A program made the translations under genes and the position numbers. Positions 32,047 to 42,965 of a stretch of DNA of 64,000 nt are shown in pieces (positions within the stretch are counted from its first letter, which is position 1; each line of letters begins with the position of its first letter). The notes under the pieces were generated by a model that had not been told where the DNA came from, did not search any database, and saw only the letters and a program-made list of their open reading frames with translations. Source of the stretch: Ophiodon elongatus (taxonomy: Eukaryota > Chordata > Actinopteri > Perciformes > Hexagrammidae); the NCBI GenBank assembly GCA_016806645.1, contig JACSYO010002063.1, positions 199,501 to 263,500 on the forward strand, given 5' to 3'.

Positions 32047-35000
32047 AGAGTTCTGATACAATGATTAGACTTTAAAAGCACAGGCAAGGCTGGTAAGGTG
32101 AAATAGTTTATTTAATAAGACAAAACCAGGTTAAACTGAAAGTAAGTAGACGGGTTGGATTGACACCACGGACCTAGGGAGTTACAGATTAACGACTGGG
32201 TTAAACTTTGGAGATGGGGGATGGACCAACGAAACACGGTGCCAGCTTGTGTGATTTCACTTGCCACTCCTGGTTAGGGTAGTTAGTGTAGGTTAGTGCT
32301 GATGTACAACGCTGGTCAGCCATCCTCTGGTCGTGGGTGGAAATGTGCAACAGCGCTGCCCGGCCCTTATTCAGGTACTATAGCAGCAGCGGCACACATA
32401 GGCCTGGATTGAGGAAACGCTGACCTCCTGCCTGAGCGTGGGAAAAGAAGAGGTTGGATGCTGTAGGCGCAATAGAAAGCAGAGCTGGGAAGGGAGTTGT
32501 GTGCGTGGATGAACCACATCATCTGCTTACTTCACGATGCGGGAGTCAGGGTGAAGATGCACCAGAGGATGGCCCTCAGTTGGGTGAAACGGGGTGAAAA
32601 CTTCAGGACAGGCTAACAGATGCCTCAATGAGATGAAAAATAGTGGAATTGTAAAACAGTTCAAAAGCAGAAGAGATACAGTAAGTGTTCGTGGGTACCC
32701 GTTTTTGATGGTTATGGTATTGAGCCTGTAGTAAATATTGCAGGAGAGACTTGCTGTAAGCTGGAGCTTTAGCTGCTTGGCTAGCTGGGTGTCCATGAAG
32801 CTTTCGTCAGCACCAGAAGTTGCCATCATTGGAGATAGCTGAACCTGGTGCAGGGGGTGAGAGGGGAGATTTCAAGTATAAGTTTATTTCATTACCACAC
32901 GATTAGGCTAGTTGAATTAATCTCAGTACAGATCTACATGGATGCTAACATGAAGAACAAAAGTGCCAAAAAAAACAAAAAAACTTCAACTCATTCTTAA
33001 TAACACCAGAAAGTCTGTTATAGTGGATATTGAACAAGGAATGACTGAAGTTTTGGTAAAATGGTGAAAACCCAGAGAGTGTAAGCAAAAGACACACCGG
33101 TATGGGATGGGGTAAAAACAGGCAGGTTTGGCTTAGGGGAAGGGCAGACAAGCAGCTATATATACTGATGGGTTGATGGGAATGGCGGGTTCTGGGAAAG
33201 TGATAGTGCTGGGAAAATGGCATGAATAATGGGGGATTAGTGAGAGTGGGGCTTGTAGCATTGTTTTGCCAGTATAGTGACAAAAGGTACATAGTTGGAT
33301 ATTTACTTATGGAATTTACTAAGAGGGAGACTTTTGCACAATGTACAAGCAAGTAAACATTAGTTGTGTTCATTACATACATTCAGAAGTAGTTTCTATT
33401 CATTAAACTCAGTCATTGAAAGACAGCTATTTTTTCTGTTTGTACTGTGCCAACCATGGTGAATATCAAACTCACTTGTGAATACACATGTGTATATACG
33501 TCTTTCTTCTCTTCAGGCGTGACCACAGCAGCTGATTGGTGTTTGCTGCGCACAGCTCCCTCACCCTGGGCAGAGCTGGAGTTTGAGAACATCATCTTCA
33601 CTGTGCCATCGGACGTCGTTCGGAGCCTGGATCGCCCTGATGAGTTGGCGGCATTCTGGGATAACATCATGAGGAACATCGCTGATCTTGCTGCCAAACC
33701 CTACAAATTTCCTCGCAAGGAACGTTTTGTAACTGATGTGCAGATTTCCAATGGCAAGTATACTCGGTGAACATTACGCGTGTCTTTTACTTTTACATGA
33801 CGTTGAGCTCATCACAGTGACCACACATGTCACCTGCTCCATCCAGGCTGGATGCATGCTGGTTATCCCATCATGGCACACCAGCCTACAGCAGCTGAGC
33901 TGGTTGACGTTGACCATGTTAGGAGTAAAGGCCTGTGGGGGCCCATCCATGAACTGGGACACAACCAACAGAGAGACTGCTGGGAGTTCCCACCACACAC
34001 CACAGAGGGCACATGCAACCTGTGGTCAGTGTATGTGCATGAGGAGGTGCTGGGGATCAACAGGGCAAAGGTGGAGTTAATTCGATATATTGGTTTGATA
34101 AAACAACTGAGACCAATAGCTAGAAAAGCCTGGTCTTAATATGTATAGCACCCTTGTTTGGCCAATCTCAAAAAAAGTACATGGCTTTTCATTTGAATTA
34201 CTTTTGTCTTGTCCAATGCAGGCTCATCCAAATATAACTTCAGCAAATCGAAAAAAACAAACAGAGGACTATGTGAAGGGGGGCAAGAAACTCAGCAGCT
34301 GGGAAATGTGGGTGGCCCTGGAGACATACTTGCAGGTGAAAGACAATTACTGTAAATCACATCAGTGCAATCACACAGTGATTCACATTTTCCTTTAACT
34401 CTCTCTCTCTTTCCTTTACCAAGAATCCATCATGATGGACTTTTATGGTCAAAGAAGCTTTTTGTAGAGCAACTTGAGTGTAGATCTGCACATCATATCC
34501 AGTTATGGGGCAGAATTTCACGCTTCTAGCTTGTTTCAGCCTTCAGGTTTGAACCCTGTTGTATATTTCAAGCGACAGTGATGTTGGAGTGATGATGAAG
34601 GAATCTCCGCGGACACTGTTCTTGCTGGTATAATGAAGTTTATTACAAACAAGCAACATATGTCAAGACGGGCGTCATGAACACCCGGAGAACAGAACTC
34701 TAACCGTCGGGGATCTCCCGATCACTTATATATGGTTGTTGTTTACGCCCCAGACTTGAGTATATAATGACGTCATAAAGAGGGCCCCCAATAAAAGACA
34801 TGTTTCGGACATAGGCACAGCTACTCCTCCATCCTCCAGGTCAAGGAGCATTGCCCAGCGGGGGTACCTAATGATTATTCCATGTGCAACAAACATCAAT
34901 GGATCCGACATTCCAAAGTCACAGGCCCCTTCACATATGTTATCTTCATGCATTACAGAGCAAAACATACTACAACCCCAATAAGATTCAAAGTCTCGAG

Positions 35001-35330
35001 GCCAAATCGACCCACTGAGACTTTAATGCGCATTTGCAATGCTGTTTTTCCACGTTTTCCTTTAACTCTCTCTCTCTTTCCTTGTAGCTCCAGGAACATT
35101 TTGGCTGGGATGCCTTTAAGAAGGTGTTTGCTGCCTACCACAAGATGAGCAACTTTCCAAAGGACAACGACGGAAAGATGAACCTGTATGCCGTGACCTT
35201 CTCCCAGACTGTGGGGATGAACCTGTCTGGATTCTTTAAGGCCTGGGGCTGGCCCATAGAAAAAGCCACTGAGGAGAAACTCTGCAACCTGCCTCCCTGG
35301 AATGACCACCCCATGGTTCAGTACAAATGA
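26098..35330 (+). CDS. tcaf: TCAF-like protein, copy 2 (M60-like peptidase family)
   Basis: Eleven coding exons: 26098-26744, 27528-27744, 28213-28510, 29211-29512, 31107-31281, 31459-31553, 31772-31982, 33517-33753, 33847-34070, 34222-34335 and 35088-35330. They give 920 residues with all phases consistent. Same architecture as copy 1: two related N-terminal domains, VCDSCP after exon 4, and the zinc motif HELGH at 762-766, followed by RDCWEF (copies 1 and 3 have RGCWEF) and TTEGT. Exon 8 ends AATG|GCAAGT, so intron 8 needs a GC-AG splice; the downstream GT would break the frame. Introns 4, 7 and 10 are enlarged by a MITE, an unidentified insertion of about 1.3 kb and a probable solo LTR. 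Intron 10 and the 3' flank closely resemble copy 1, which points to recent common origin or conversion. The function in fish is inferred from mammalian TCAF. Confidence 0.92.
28828..28859. repeat. Perfect 13-base inverted repeat (hairpin)
   Basis: GCCAGTTGGGTCA, a six-base loop, then TGACCCAACTGGC, in intron 3 of TCAF copy 2. The function is unknown; it could be the core of a palindromic repeat element. Confidence 0.85.
30577..30903. mobile_element. Tc1/mariner-type MITE in intron 4 of TCAF copy 2
   Basis: Inverted ends of about 60 bases: CAGTCAGGGC...AGTATTTGGACTGTGACACA on the left is mirrored by TGTGTCACAGTACAAATACT...GCCCTGACTG on the right. The interior has no transposase frame. TA borders fit Tc1/mariner target preference. 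The CAGTCAGGGC end is characteristic of a widespread fish family known from memory. Confidence 0.8.
31629..31680 (+). repeat. (ATCC)n microsatellite in TCAF copy 2 intron 6
   Basis: About twelve tetranucleotide units. The same tract recurs at 37841-37892 inside the duplicated fragment. Confidence 0.95.
32008..32041. repeat. (AT)n microsatellite
   Basis: About 17 AT units just after the exon 7 donor of TCAF copy 2. It marks the left edge of a copy-2-specific insertion. Confidence 0.95.
32042..33440 (+). other. Unidentified insertion in TCAF copy 2 intron 7
   Basis: This intron is about 1.5 kb here against about 0.25 kb in copy 1 and 0.9 kb in copy 3. The extra sequence has no long frame and no repeat family I recognise. 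It contains no convincing gene. Confidence 0.5.
34557..34974. mobile_element. Probable solo LTR in intron 10 of TCAF copy 2
   Basis: A 418-base insertion relative to the same intron of copy 1. It begins TGTTGTATAT and ends ATACTACA (TG...CA), and is flanked by ACCC on both sides where copy 1 has a single ACCCC. The interior has a TTATATATGG box and no reading frame, as expected of a solo LTR. Confidence 0.75.
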
Positions 35331-35850
35331 ACTTCTGCTGATTAAAAATGCAGATCGTTGGGTTCAATGAGAACCAAATTCTTGACATTGAGTATTTAGT
35401 GGGTAATTTAATTAATTGACTTTGCAGCTACATGTTAGTAAGATATTTAATATAACAGCATCAGTATAAGACATTCATAGGGAGGGAAAGCATCTTCTAG
35501 TTGGGAGCTAAATCTTGGGACTTTCTTTCACGGTCATATTAACTCTTGTAGGTGACGTTTTACAGATTTATGGATGAGTCGTGTGTGGACCAGAACGTAA
35601 TTGTTTTATCTATATTTAATGATGGTAATTGATTCAGGTGGTGTTTATGAGATGAATAATAGGTTCACTATGTTTGTGTTTATGTTATTTTGCCTTCATT
35701 GTCACTGGAAAATTATATAATATAACTATAAAGCCTGGAATCTGTCTTTCTGTCTCTGTGTGTGTCCTTCACATATCTCGAGAAGCCCATCTGATCTACT
35801 CCACACTTGGCGGGGACCCCATGGAGCGCTTTGTCGAACTAGTTGCAATC
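35331..35850 (+). other. 3' flank of TCAF copy 2
   Basis: The first 90 bases match the 3' flank of copy 1. The rest is AT-rich with no gene. The nearest AATAAA on this strand is at about 35886, inside the following duplicated block. Confidence 0.5.
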
Positions 35851-37428
35851 TGGACATATGTCACGTTCAATATTTATGAGCTTTGAATAAACAAGCCCAC
35901 AGGAGTCCAGCATGGACACAGCCTGCTAACGCTACATGAATGTTGGGTAACGTTACAAGCAAACTCCTCCGCCATGACTGTTTACATAACTTGATGGCGC
36001 AATGGCACAGTCAATGACAGGAAACAGTGTGGCCGTATCCTGCTTCCTGCAGATACTGTTCACATACTTTTACATCACGATTATTTAGTGTTATATTGCA
36101 CAATTTCGGGGAAAAAACCAAGCATGTCTGTTTTTGACTAATTTAGGCAAATTAAATACTTTCTAGAACTTCATCACATTGATGCAAAAAATCATGTTAA
36201 AATCCAAAACTGCGAGGCCTATAAAGTAGTCCTGTTTATTGGTTTGCAATAGCGTCTTTAATTCCCTAATATAACAGTAAGAGATATAGATGCAAAATCA
36301 GCCCCCACTCCAATCCTGCAAGACACTTCATAACCTTTATCACTTTTTTACATTTGCTAACTACATAGCTAATATGCTCTCTCCGTGTTAATCTCTGATC
36401 CAAATATATTTCCCCCCAAAAAACTTTCAACTCTCTCTAATAAGTTTCCATACAGTTTGAAATTACATTATCTGAGTTTCTCTTGTGTAAAAGCTTTTGT
36501 CTTTTCCACTGAAAAAACGTAAACACCCATCGTGTCCCCCACTTGACTTGTGACCTAATTGTATTCTCTTCATGATGTAATTAACAGTGATCACCCCACA
36601 CCCAATAGAATATATGCAAATATATAATTTATCTTTATGAAAAAACAACGTTTAACTCCTTAGGCGTTATATTTTCTACAAAACATTGGCTTGATAACTC
36701 TGACCCTATCTTTACCTTAATGGTTTTATAATCTAGGAAGTCCATAACCAAGTTGACCCTTTGCCCTCTGATTCCCATTATGTGTAGTTTGATTAGAAGC
36801 CACTCTTTCCATAACATACGACAGGTTTACTAAACATCAAATTGTATCTTTATTTACTGTGTGGCTCGTACTTCATCCTCTAGACACAACGCTATATTCT
36901 GAATACTTCTTAGTACTCCATATTGACATAAAAGAAAACATATTTTACTCCTCACTTTACATGGTTTGCTTTACTTGCAACACCTTTGTTTTTTTGTATA
37001 AAGTTTATTAATCAATGCGATGGCCTGTAATGTGCCAACATGCCATCATATATAAAGTAACTTTCTTTTAAAAAGGTGTCTGTGTGAAATTCTAGTTTTA
37101 TAAGAAATACATATTTTAATATTCATATTGCTTTGATATCGGGGGCATTATGAGCAACATTTTGAACTAAATCCAAGCAATAGGTGAAACATTACATGGG
37201 ATTAAGTCGTAATGGTTATATTTAAAAAAATTAAATAACATCTTATTATAACAAGCTTGCGATCATAAAGTATTTAATGAACGCAGATTAAGGAATAATT
37301 TTGAATATTTCTCTGTCTGCAGCCTCCCATACTGTTGCTGCCCTATGGTTGCTATGACAAAATTCCTGAACACACAATTATGCCATAGCAACCAAAAAAA
37401 AAACAACCAAAAAAAAAAACATAAAAAA
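35851..37428. repeat. Duplicated block A, first copy
   Basis: About 1.58 kb that recurs almost unchanged at 38191-40130. It starts TGGACATATGTCACG and ends in an A-rich segment with a CATAGCAACC inverted repeat. It holds a decayed LINE reverse transcriptase on the minus strand. The two copies enclose a TCAF fragment. Confidence 0.93.
36250..36930 (-). mobile_element. Decayed LINE reverse transcriptase fragment (block A)
   Basis: On the minus strand, broken frames read LLIKLHIMGIRG, then FSVEKTKAFT, as in the reverse transcriptase of I/Nimb-like or related non-LTR retrotransposons. The catalytic aspartate region is not intact, and frameshifts and stops are many, so it is inactive. Clade assignment is tentative. 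Confidence 0.7.
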
Positions 37429-37431
37429 GTT

Positions 37432-38190
37432 GGACAACCCCTTGATGCCAGTCGTCTACAACCGCAAAATCAAGATTAATGTTAACACAGCAGGTCAGAC
37501 CTCGTTGTTGTGGTCCAATGCATGACGGAAATATGATTATAACTGTATTTGCAGAACTGTTATTGTTCCAACGTAATGTTTGTGCACAACTGAATATATA
37601 TTGCAGTAATCTTTGTTCTTTGCGTTGCATTAATATGCAGATCTTGTGTGTATCTGTGTATGTGTGTCAGAAGGGGAGGAGTGGATCAGTACAGGTCTGT
37701 ACCTCTCTCCGGGTATGAAGACCTACATGGCCACACCAGCAGAGATTGCCAACAAAGGATGGGAGGTGAAGTTCACAAAGTCAAATCAGAGTTATCAAAC
37801 ATCATTGATTAACAAATTCGGCCAATCACTAATACATATCCCATCCATCCATCCATCCATCCATCCATCCATCTATCCATCCATCCATCCTTCCAATCAT
37901 ACATGTAACTCTATAACAAAATATACTGCACTTTTCACAAAGTCATTCATAAAGCAGTAACACATATTCCATGTCCTCCTTAGATTCAGATCGGTTGTCA
38001 AACAGACAAACTGAATGCTGAAGAATTGAAGAGAGCACCGTGTGTTCATGAGAGATTTCCTGTTACCTCAGAGATGATGCAGGTGTGGAACCTGTGGGGG
38101 GGACTCATCTACCTGGTGGCACCACCCAACACAAAGGTGGAGGGGGTAGAGGTCATAGTGCAGATGGCTGTATCTGTGCCATACTATAAA
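37432..38190 (+). pseudogene. Partial TCAF duplicate: end of exon 5, exons 6 and 7
   Basis: It corresponds to 31220-31978 of copy 2 at a constant offset of 6212 bases. It contains the exon 5 end (37432-37493), exon 6 (37671-37765), the (ATCC)n tract and exon 7 (37984-38190), where it stops abruptly at a junction with block A. Exon 7 carries several copy-3-type bases. With no first exons and no M60 exons it cannot make a TCAF protein. Confidence 0.93.
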
Positions 38191-38480
38191 TGGACATATG
38201 TCACGTTCAATATTTATGAGCTTTGAATAAACAAGCCCACAGGAGTCCAGCATGGACACAGCCTGCTAACGCTACATGAATGTTGGGTAACGTTACAAGC
38301 AAACTGCTCCGCCATGACTGTTTACATAACTTCATGGCGCAGTGGCACAGTCAATGACAGGAAACAGTGTGGCCGTATCCTGCTTCCTGCAGATACTGTT
38401 CACATACTTTTACATCACGATTATTTAGTGTTATATTGCACAATTTCGGGGAAAAAACAAAGCATGTCTGTTTTTGACTA

Positions 38481-38830
38481 TTCCATTCCATTATCCGAAC
38501 CGCTTATCCTTTTTTAGGGTCGCGGGACGCTGGAGCCGATCCCAGCTGACATCGGGCGAAGGCAGGGTACACCCTGGACAGGTCGCCAGTTCATCGCAGG
38601 GCAGACATATAGAGACAGACAACCATTCACGCCCACATTCACACCTATGGGGAATTTAGAGTCCAATTAACCTGAGCTGCATGTCTTTGGACTGTGGGAG
38701 GAAGCTGGAGAGAACCCACGCTGCCACGGGGAGAACATGCAAACTCCACACAGATGCCCAGACCGGGAGACGAACCCAGACCCCTCTTGCTGTCAGGTGA
38801 CAGTGCTAGCCACTACACCACCGTGCAGCC
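38481..38830 (+). mobile_element. SINE/LINE-like insertion with 13-base target duplication
   Basis: Absent from block A first copy. It is flanked by CTGTTTTTGACTA at 38468-38480 and again at 38831-38843. The interior phrases GGGTACACCCTGGACAGG and TGCATGTCTTTGGACTGTGG are of a very common fish interspersed repeat. No coding capacity. Confidence 0.85.
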
Positions 38831-38959
38831 CTGTTTTTGACTAATCTAGCAAATTAAATACTTTCTAGAACTTCATCACATTGATGCAAAAAATCATGTT
38901 AAAATCCAAAACTGCGAGGCCTATAAAGTAGTCCTGTTTATTGGTTTGCAATAGCGTCT

Positions 38960-39640
38960 TTAATTCCCTAATATAACAGTAAGAGATATAGATGCAAAAT
39001 CAGCCCCCACTCCAATCCTGCAAGACACTTCATAACCTTTATCACTTTTTTACATTTGCTAACTACATAGCTAATATGCTCTCTCCGTGTTAATCTCTGA
39101 TCCAAATATATTCCCCCCCAAAAAACTTTCAACTCTCTGTAAAAAGTTTCCATACAGTTTGAAATTACATTATCTGAGTTTCTCTTTTGTAAAAGCTTTT
39201 GTCTTTTCCACTGAAAAAACTTAAACACCCATCGTGTCCCCCACTTGACTTGTGACCTAATTGTATTCTCTTCATGATGTAATTAACAGTGATCACCCCA
39301 CACCCAATAGAATATATGCAAATATATAATTTATCTTTATGAAAAAACAACGTTTAACTCCTTAGGCGTTATATTTTCTACAAAACATTGGCTTGATAAC
39401 TCTGACCCTATCTTTACCTTAATGGTTTTATAATCTAGGAAGTCCATAACCAAGTTGACCCTTTGCCCTCTGATTCCCATTATGTGTAGTTTGATTAGAA
39501 GCCACTCTTTCCATAACATACGACGGTTTTCTCAACATCAAATTGTATCTTTATTTACTGTGTGGCTCGTACTTCATCCTCTAGACACAACACTATATCC
39601 TGAATACTTCTTAGTACTCCATATTGACATAAAAGAAAAC
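38960..39640 (-). mobile_element. Decayed LINE reverse transcriptase fragment (block A second copy)
   Basis: Same remnant as at 36250-36930. Here an 86-residue frame survives, with DQRLTRREHISYVVSKCKK and CLAGLEWG. These are typical of the region following the reverse transcriptase palm in non-LTR elements. Inactive. Confidence 0.75.
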
Positions 39641-40130
39641 ATATTTTACTCCTCACTTTACATGGTTTGCTTTACTTGCAACACCTTTGTTTTTTTGTAT
39701 AAAGTTTATTAATCAATGCTATGGCCTGTAATGTGCCAACATGCCATCATATATAAAGTAACTTTCTTTTAAAAAGGTGTCTGTGTGAAATTCTAGTTTT
39801 ATAAGAAATACATATTTTAATATTCATATTGCTTTGATATCGGGGGCATTATGAGCAACATTTTGAACTAAATCCAAGCAATAGGTGAAACATTACATGG
39901 GATTAAGTCATAATGGTTATATTTAAAAAAATTAAATAACATCTTATTATAACAAGCTTGCGATCATAAAGTATTTAATGAACGCAGATTAAGGAATAAT
40001 TTTGAATATTTCTCTGTCTGCAGCCTCCCATACTGTTGCTGCCCTATGGTTGCTATGACAAAATTCCTGAACACACAATTATGCCATAGCAACCAAAAAA
40101 AAAAACAACCAAAAAAAAAAACATAAAAAA

Positions 40131-40744
40131 CCCAGAGGTCTAATGACCTCTGTTTTTTGTTTTTTTTTATATCACACATATTTATCACATTAATAGATAT
40201 TTTCATTTGTTCATATTGTTGCTAAGGCAACAGCTTTGGTCCCTGTTTTTTATCCCGTGAGAGACATTTACAACAGGAAATACAAAGTGGCCAATTTAGA
40301 ATATTTATGTTGTCAAATTTGAACAAGGTCTATTGGACTGTTGGTCTTGGAGGTTGATCTGAAGCCGTGCACTTGTTTTATTTGATAATGCAGAATTAAT
40401 CTCTGTGCTGCTGTTGACAATTCATGCAACATCACACACGTTAATTGCATACCGTGACATGTTTGTTCTGTACTGCACACCGTTGTCCTCAGGCGACATG
40501 TAACCTTCTTTATCACTCCCGCCCACCAATATAGTTTTTTAATTCCTATTCATGATAATGTGTTATAGCATGTCAATGAGGGTGCAGGAGTGGGTTTGGT
40601 GTATCAGGTTAGGGAGGGACCTCCTTTCAGGTAGATAAGTGAGGTGGTCTGAGCACAATTTGATTGCATGCAGCTTGTAGCAACACGTTAGCCTCAGGTC
40701 TTTTTCCTCCACCCTGACAGTGAGGTGCAGAAGTGGGTTTGCTG
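40131..40744. other. Unique region upstream of TCAF copy 3
   Basis: No gene seen. A palindromic GTTGCTAAGGCAAC lies near 40219. The homologous leader exon seen before copies 1 and 2 was not found here. Confidence 0.5.
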
Positions 40745-40923
40745 TATAAAGCGGGGGAAGAAACTCGGTCAATACTCTTTCTTTTCCCACAGGACAGCCT
40801 GACAATCCACCAACACAATTTACCTCCGACTCAACACTATTCTCCTGCCATCCGCCCTCTTCATCCAACCTCCAGCTCATCGATCCTCTTCATCCGACCT
40901 TCAGCTCGTCGATCCTTCTCACC
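40745..40923 (+). promoter_or_regulatory. Candidate promoter and leader of TCAF copy 3
   Basis: TATAAA at 40745-40750. An acceptor-like TTTTCCCACAG at 40792 matches the acceptor before copy 2. Two 29-base tandem units, 40859-40887 and 40888-40916, then precede CTCACCATG. Whether transcription starts at the TATA or in an upstream exon is undecided. Confidence 0.45.
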
Positions 40924-41831
40924 ATGTCCACCCGACCCAATCAGTCCTACAAGACCCTGATGAGGGGCTTGAGAGAGCTGGACCTCCGTGGCTCCTGTCT
41001 CCCCAGTGACCTGGTGCTGATCGGAGACCACGCTTTTCCTTTAGCAATGAACAGCAAAGGCCAGGTCCTGATGGCAGCCTCTCTGTACGGCCGTGGGAGG
41101 ATCGTGGTCTTGGGTCATGAGGGCTACCTGACCACCTTTCCTGCTCTGGTAAAGAACGCTCTGACCTGGCTGAGAGGAGATGGATCCAACAACCTGTCTG
41201 TGGGGGTCCACAAACACATCAAGGGAGTTGCTGATAACCTCGGAAAATCCAGTTTCCAAGTCAAAGTTGTTGGGGCCTTTCGTGACAATCCGGGGGTCGG
41301 TGTGTACGTGACGGACGCCTACAGCGTTGGTGCAGACGCGAAGGACCTGGTGGCTTTTCTGAAAGCTGGAGGAGGAGTGCTGATCGCAGGGCAGGCGTGG
41401 AGCTGGGCTGAAAAGCACCCTAAGGAGAACACAATTCTACATTTTCCAGGGAATAAAGTGTCCGCTGTGGCTGGGATCTACTTTACTAAGCATTATGGGA
41501 CGGTAGAGATCCTGCCTGTCTACCCACAGATCCCATCCTCATGGATGGCTTTACGGTAAGTGTATACTCTTCTATTTCAAATGTGTGACTTTTCTGTTTA
41601 TCTAAATTCTGCTCCATGTGTGGCCCTCATCATTAATACCAAATGATACAGCTCGATCACTGAAGCAATTTACTTTGTTTAATTGTCATTTAATACATTG
41701 CATTGTTTTGTCTCATAAGTGGTTGTAGTATTCCAACCCATAATCCACTGCAGGAGCATAATACAACACATTTCCTTTATTATACATAACGTTTGTAGGT
41801 TTACGAGAACATTTTGGAAGATTTTCTTCAA

Positions 41832-41886
<55 letters not shown>

Positions 41887-42885
41887 ACTCATACAGTGTT
41901 GGTAAGGATTTTGCAGATGACCTCGAGTTCTTACTCCAGGGGGTTTCAGAGTTTGCTGGTTTCAATGGTATTTTAGCTTCTGAGGCTCTGGTCCACGGCC
42001 CGCTAGCATTCCCCATTGGTACCACTGAGGATGGACGGGCATTCCTGGCAGGAGCCTACTATGGGAAGGGACGGGTCATTGTGATCACACATGAATGTGG
42101 TCTGAAAACAAAGGTGCAGTCTGAATCAATGAATGTTCTTTGAATTTCTTCATATGAACAGAAATTGTTCTTTGTAAAGTTAAATTGAACACGTAATAAA
42201 AAGTCTTTCTAACTCTTTTTTTTTAATGACAGAAACTGGCTTCATTTTGGAACAATGCCATTGGTTGGCTGGACCAAGGCCGTAAGGGGTCGGTTGGTGT
42301 TGTGCCAAAGCTCAAACTTCTCAGCGTGTCAGGGTTAAAGTACAAGGAGACGGAGTTCAGGAAAGACCTGAGTGTATTTGTGTGCACGGCGTACAGCGAC
42401 AATCGTGTGCAGGAAATCCAAGACTTCGTAGCAGAGGGAGGAGGTCTGCTGATTGGTGGACACTCGTGGCACTGGGCACAGAATCATGCTGGACAGAAGG
42501 CAATGGCAGATTTCCCAGGTATGATAACACACCACGAGAGTTTTATTCTACGGTTCCCATTTCAACACCTGATGATAAAGGTAAGGTATGTGTAAGTTTG
42601 CTGAGCATATCCATGTGGTGTTATTCTGGACTCTGACACTTATCCGGCACATGTAAATACAGCCCCACTTAATGATTTCCAGAGCGATAAATATTATTAT
42701 TTGCAGTGTCAAAGCACAGCAGAAATGACAGTGGTGGGGTTTAAAATGGAGGATGATGGATCTGCAGCAGAAGCACAAGAACTGTAATTGTCACATCAAC
42801 TGCAGCCGGTGAGAAAGTCAGTCAGGCGTCGGAGAACACTGATGACACCGTGAGGGCAAGTTGGGAACGACAGAACAAGCAAGGG

Positions 42886-42965
<80 letters not shown>

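Larger units (their letters stand above)
38191..40130. repeat. Duplicated block A, second copy, with an internal insertion
   Basis: It matches 35851-37428 at an offset of about 2340 before the insertion at 38481-38830 and about 2702 after it. It ends in the same A-rich motif, followed by unique sequence. Confidence 0.93.

Noticed and set aside
37384..37960. Independent gene from frames at 37352-37960
   Set aside because: They are duplicates of frames in 31146-31748 arising from the copied TCAF fragment, and have no own start or end.
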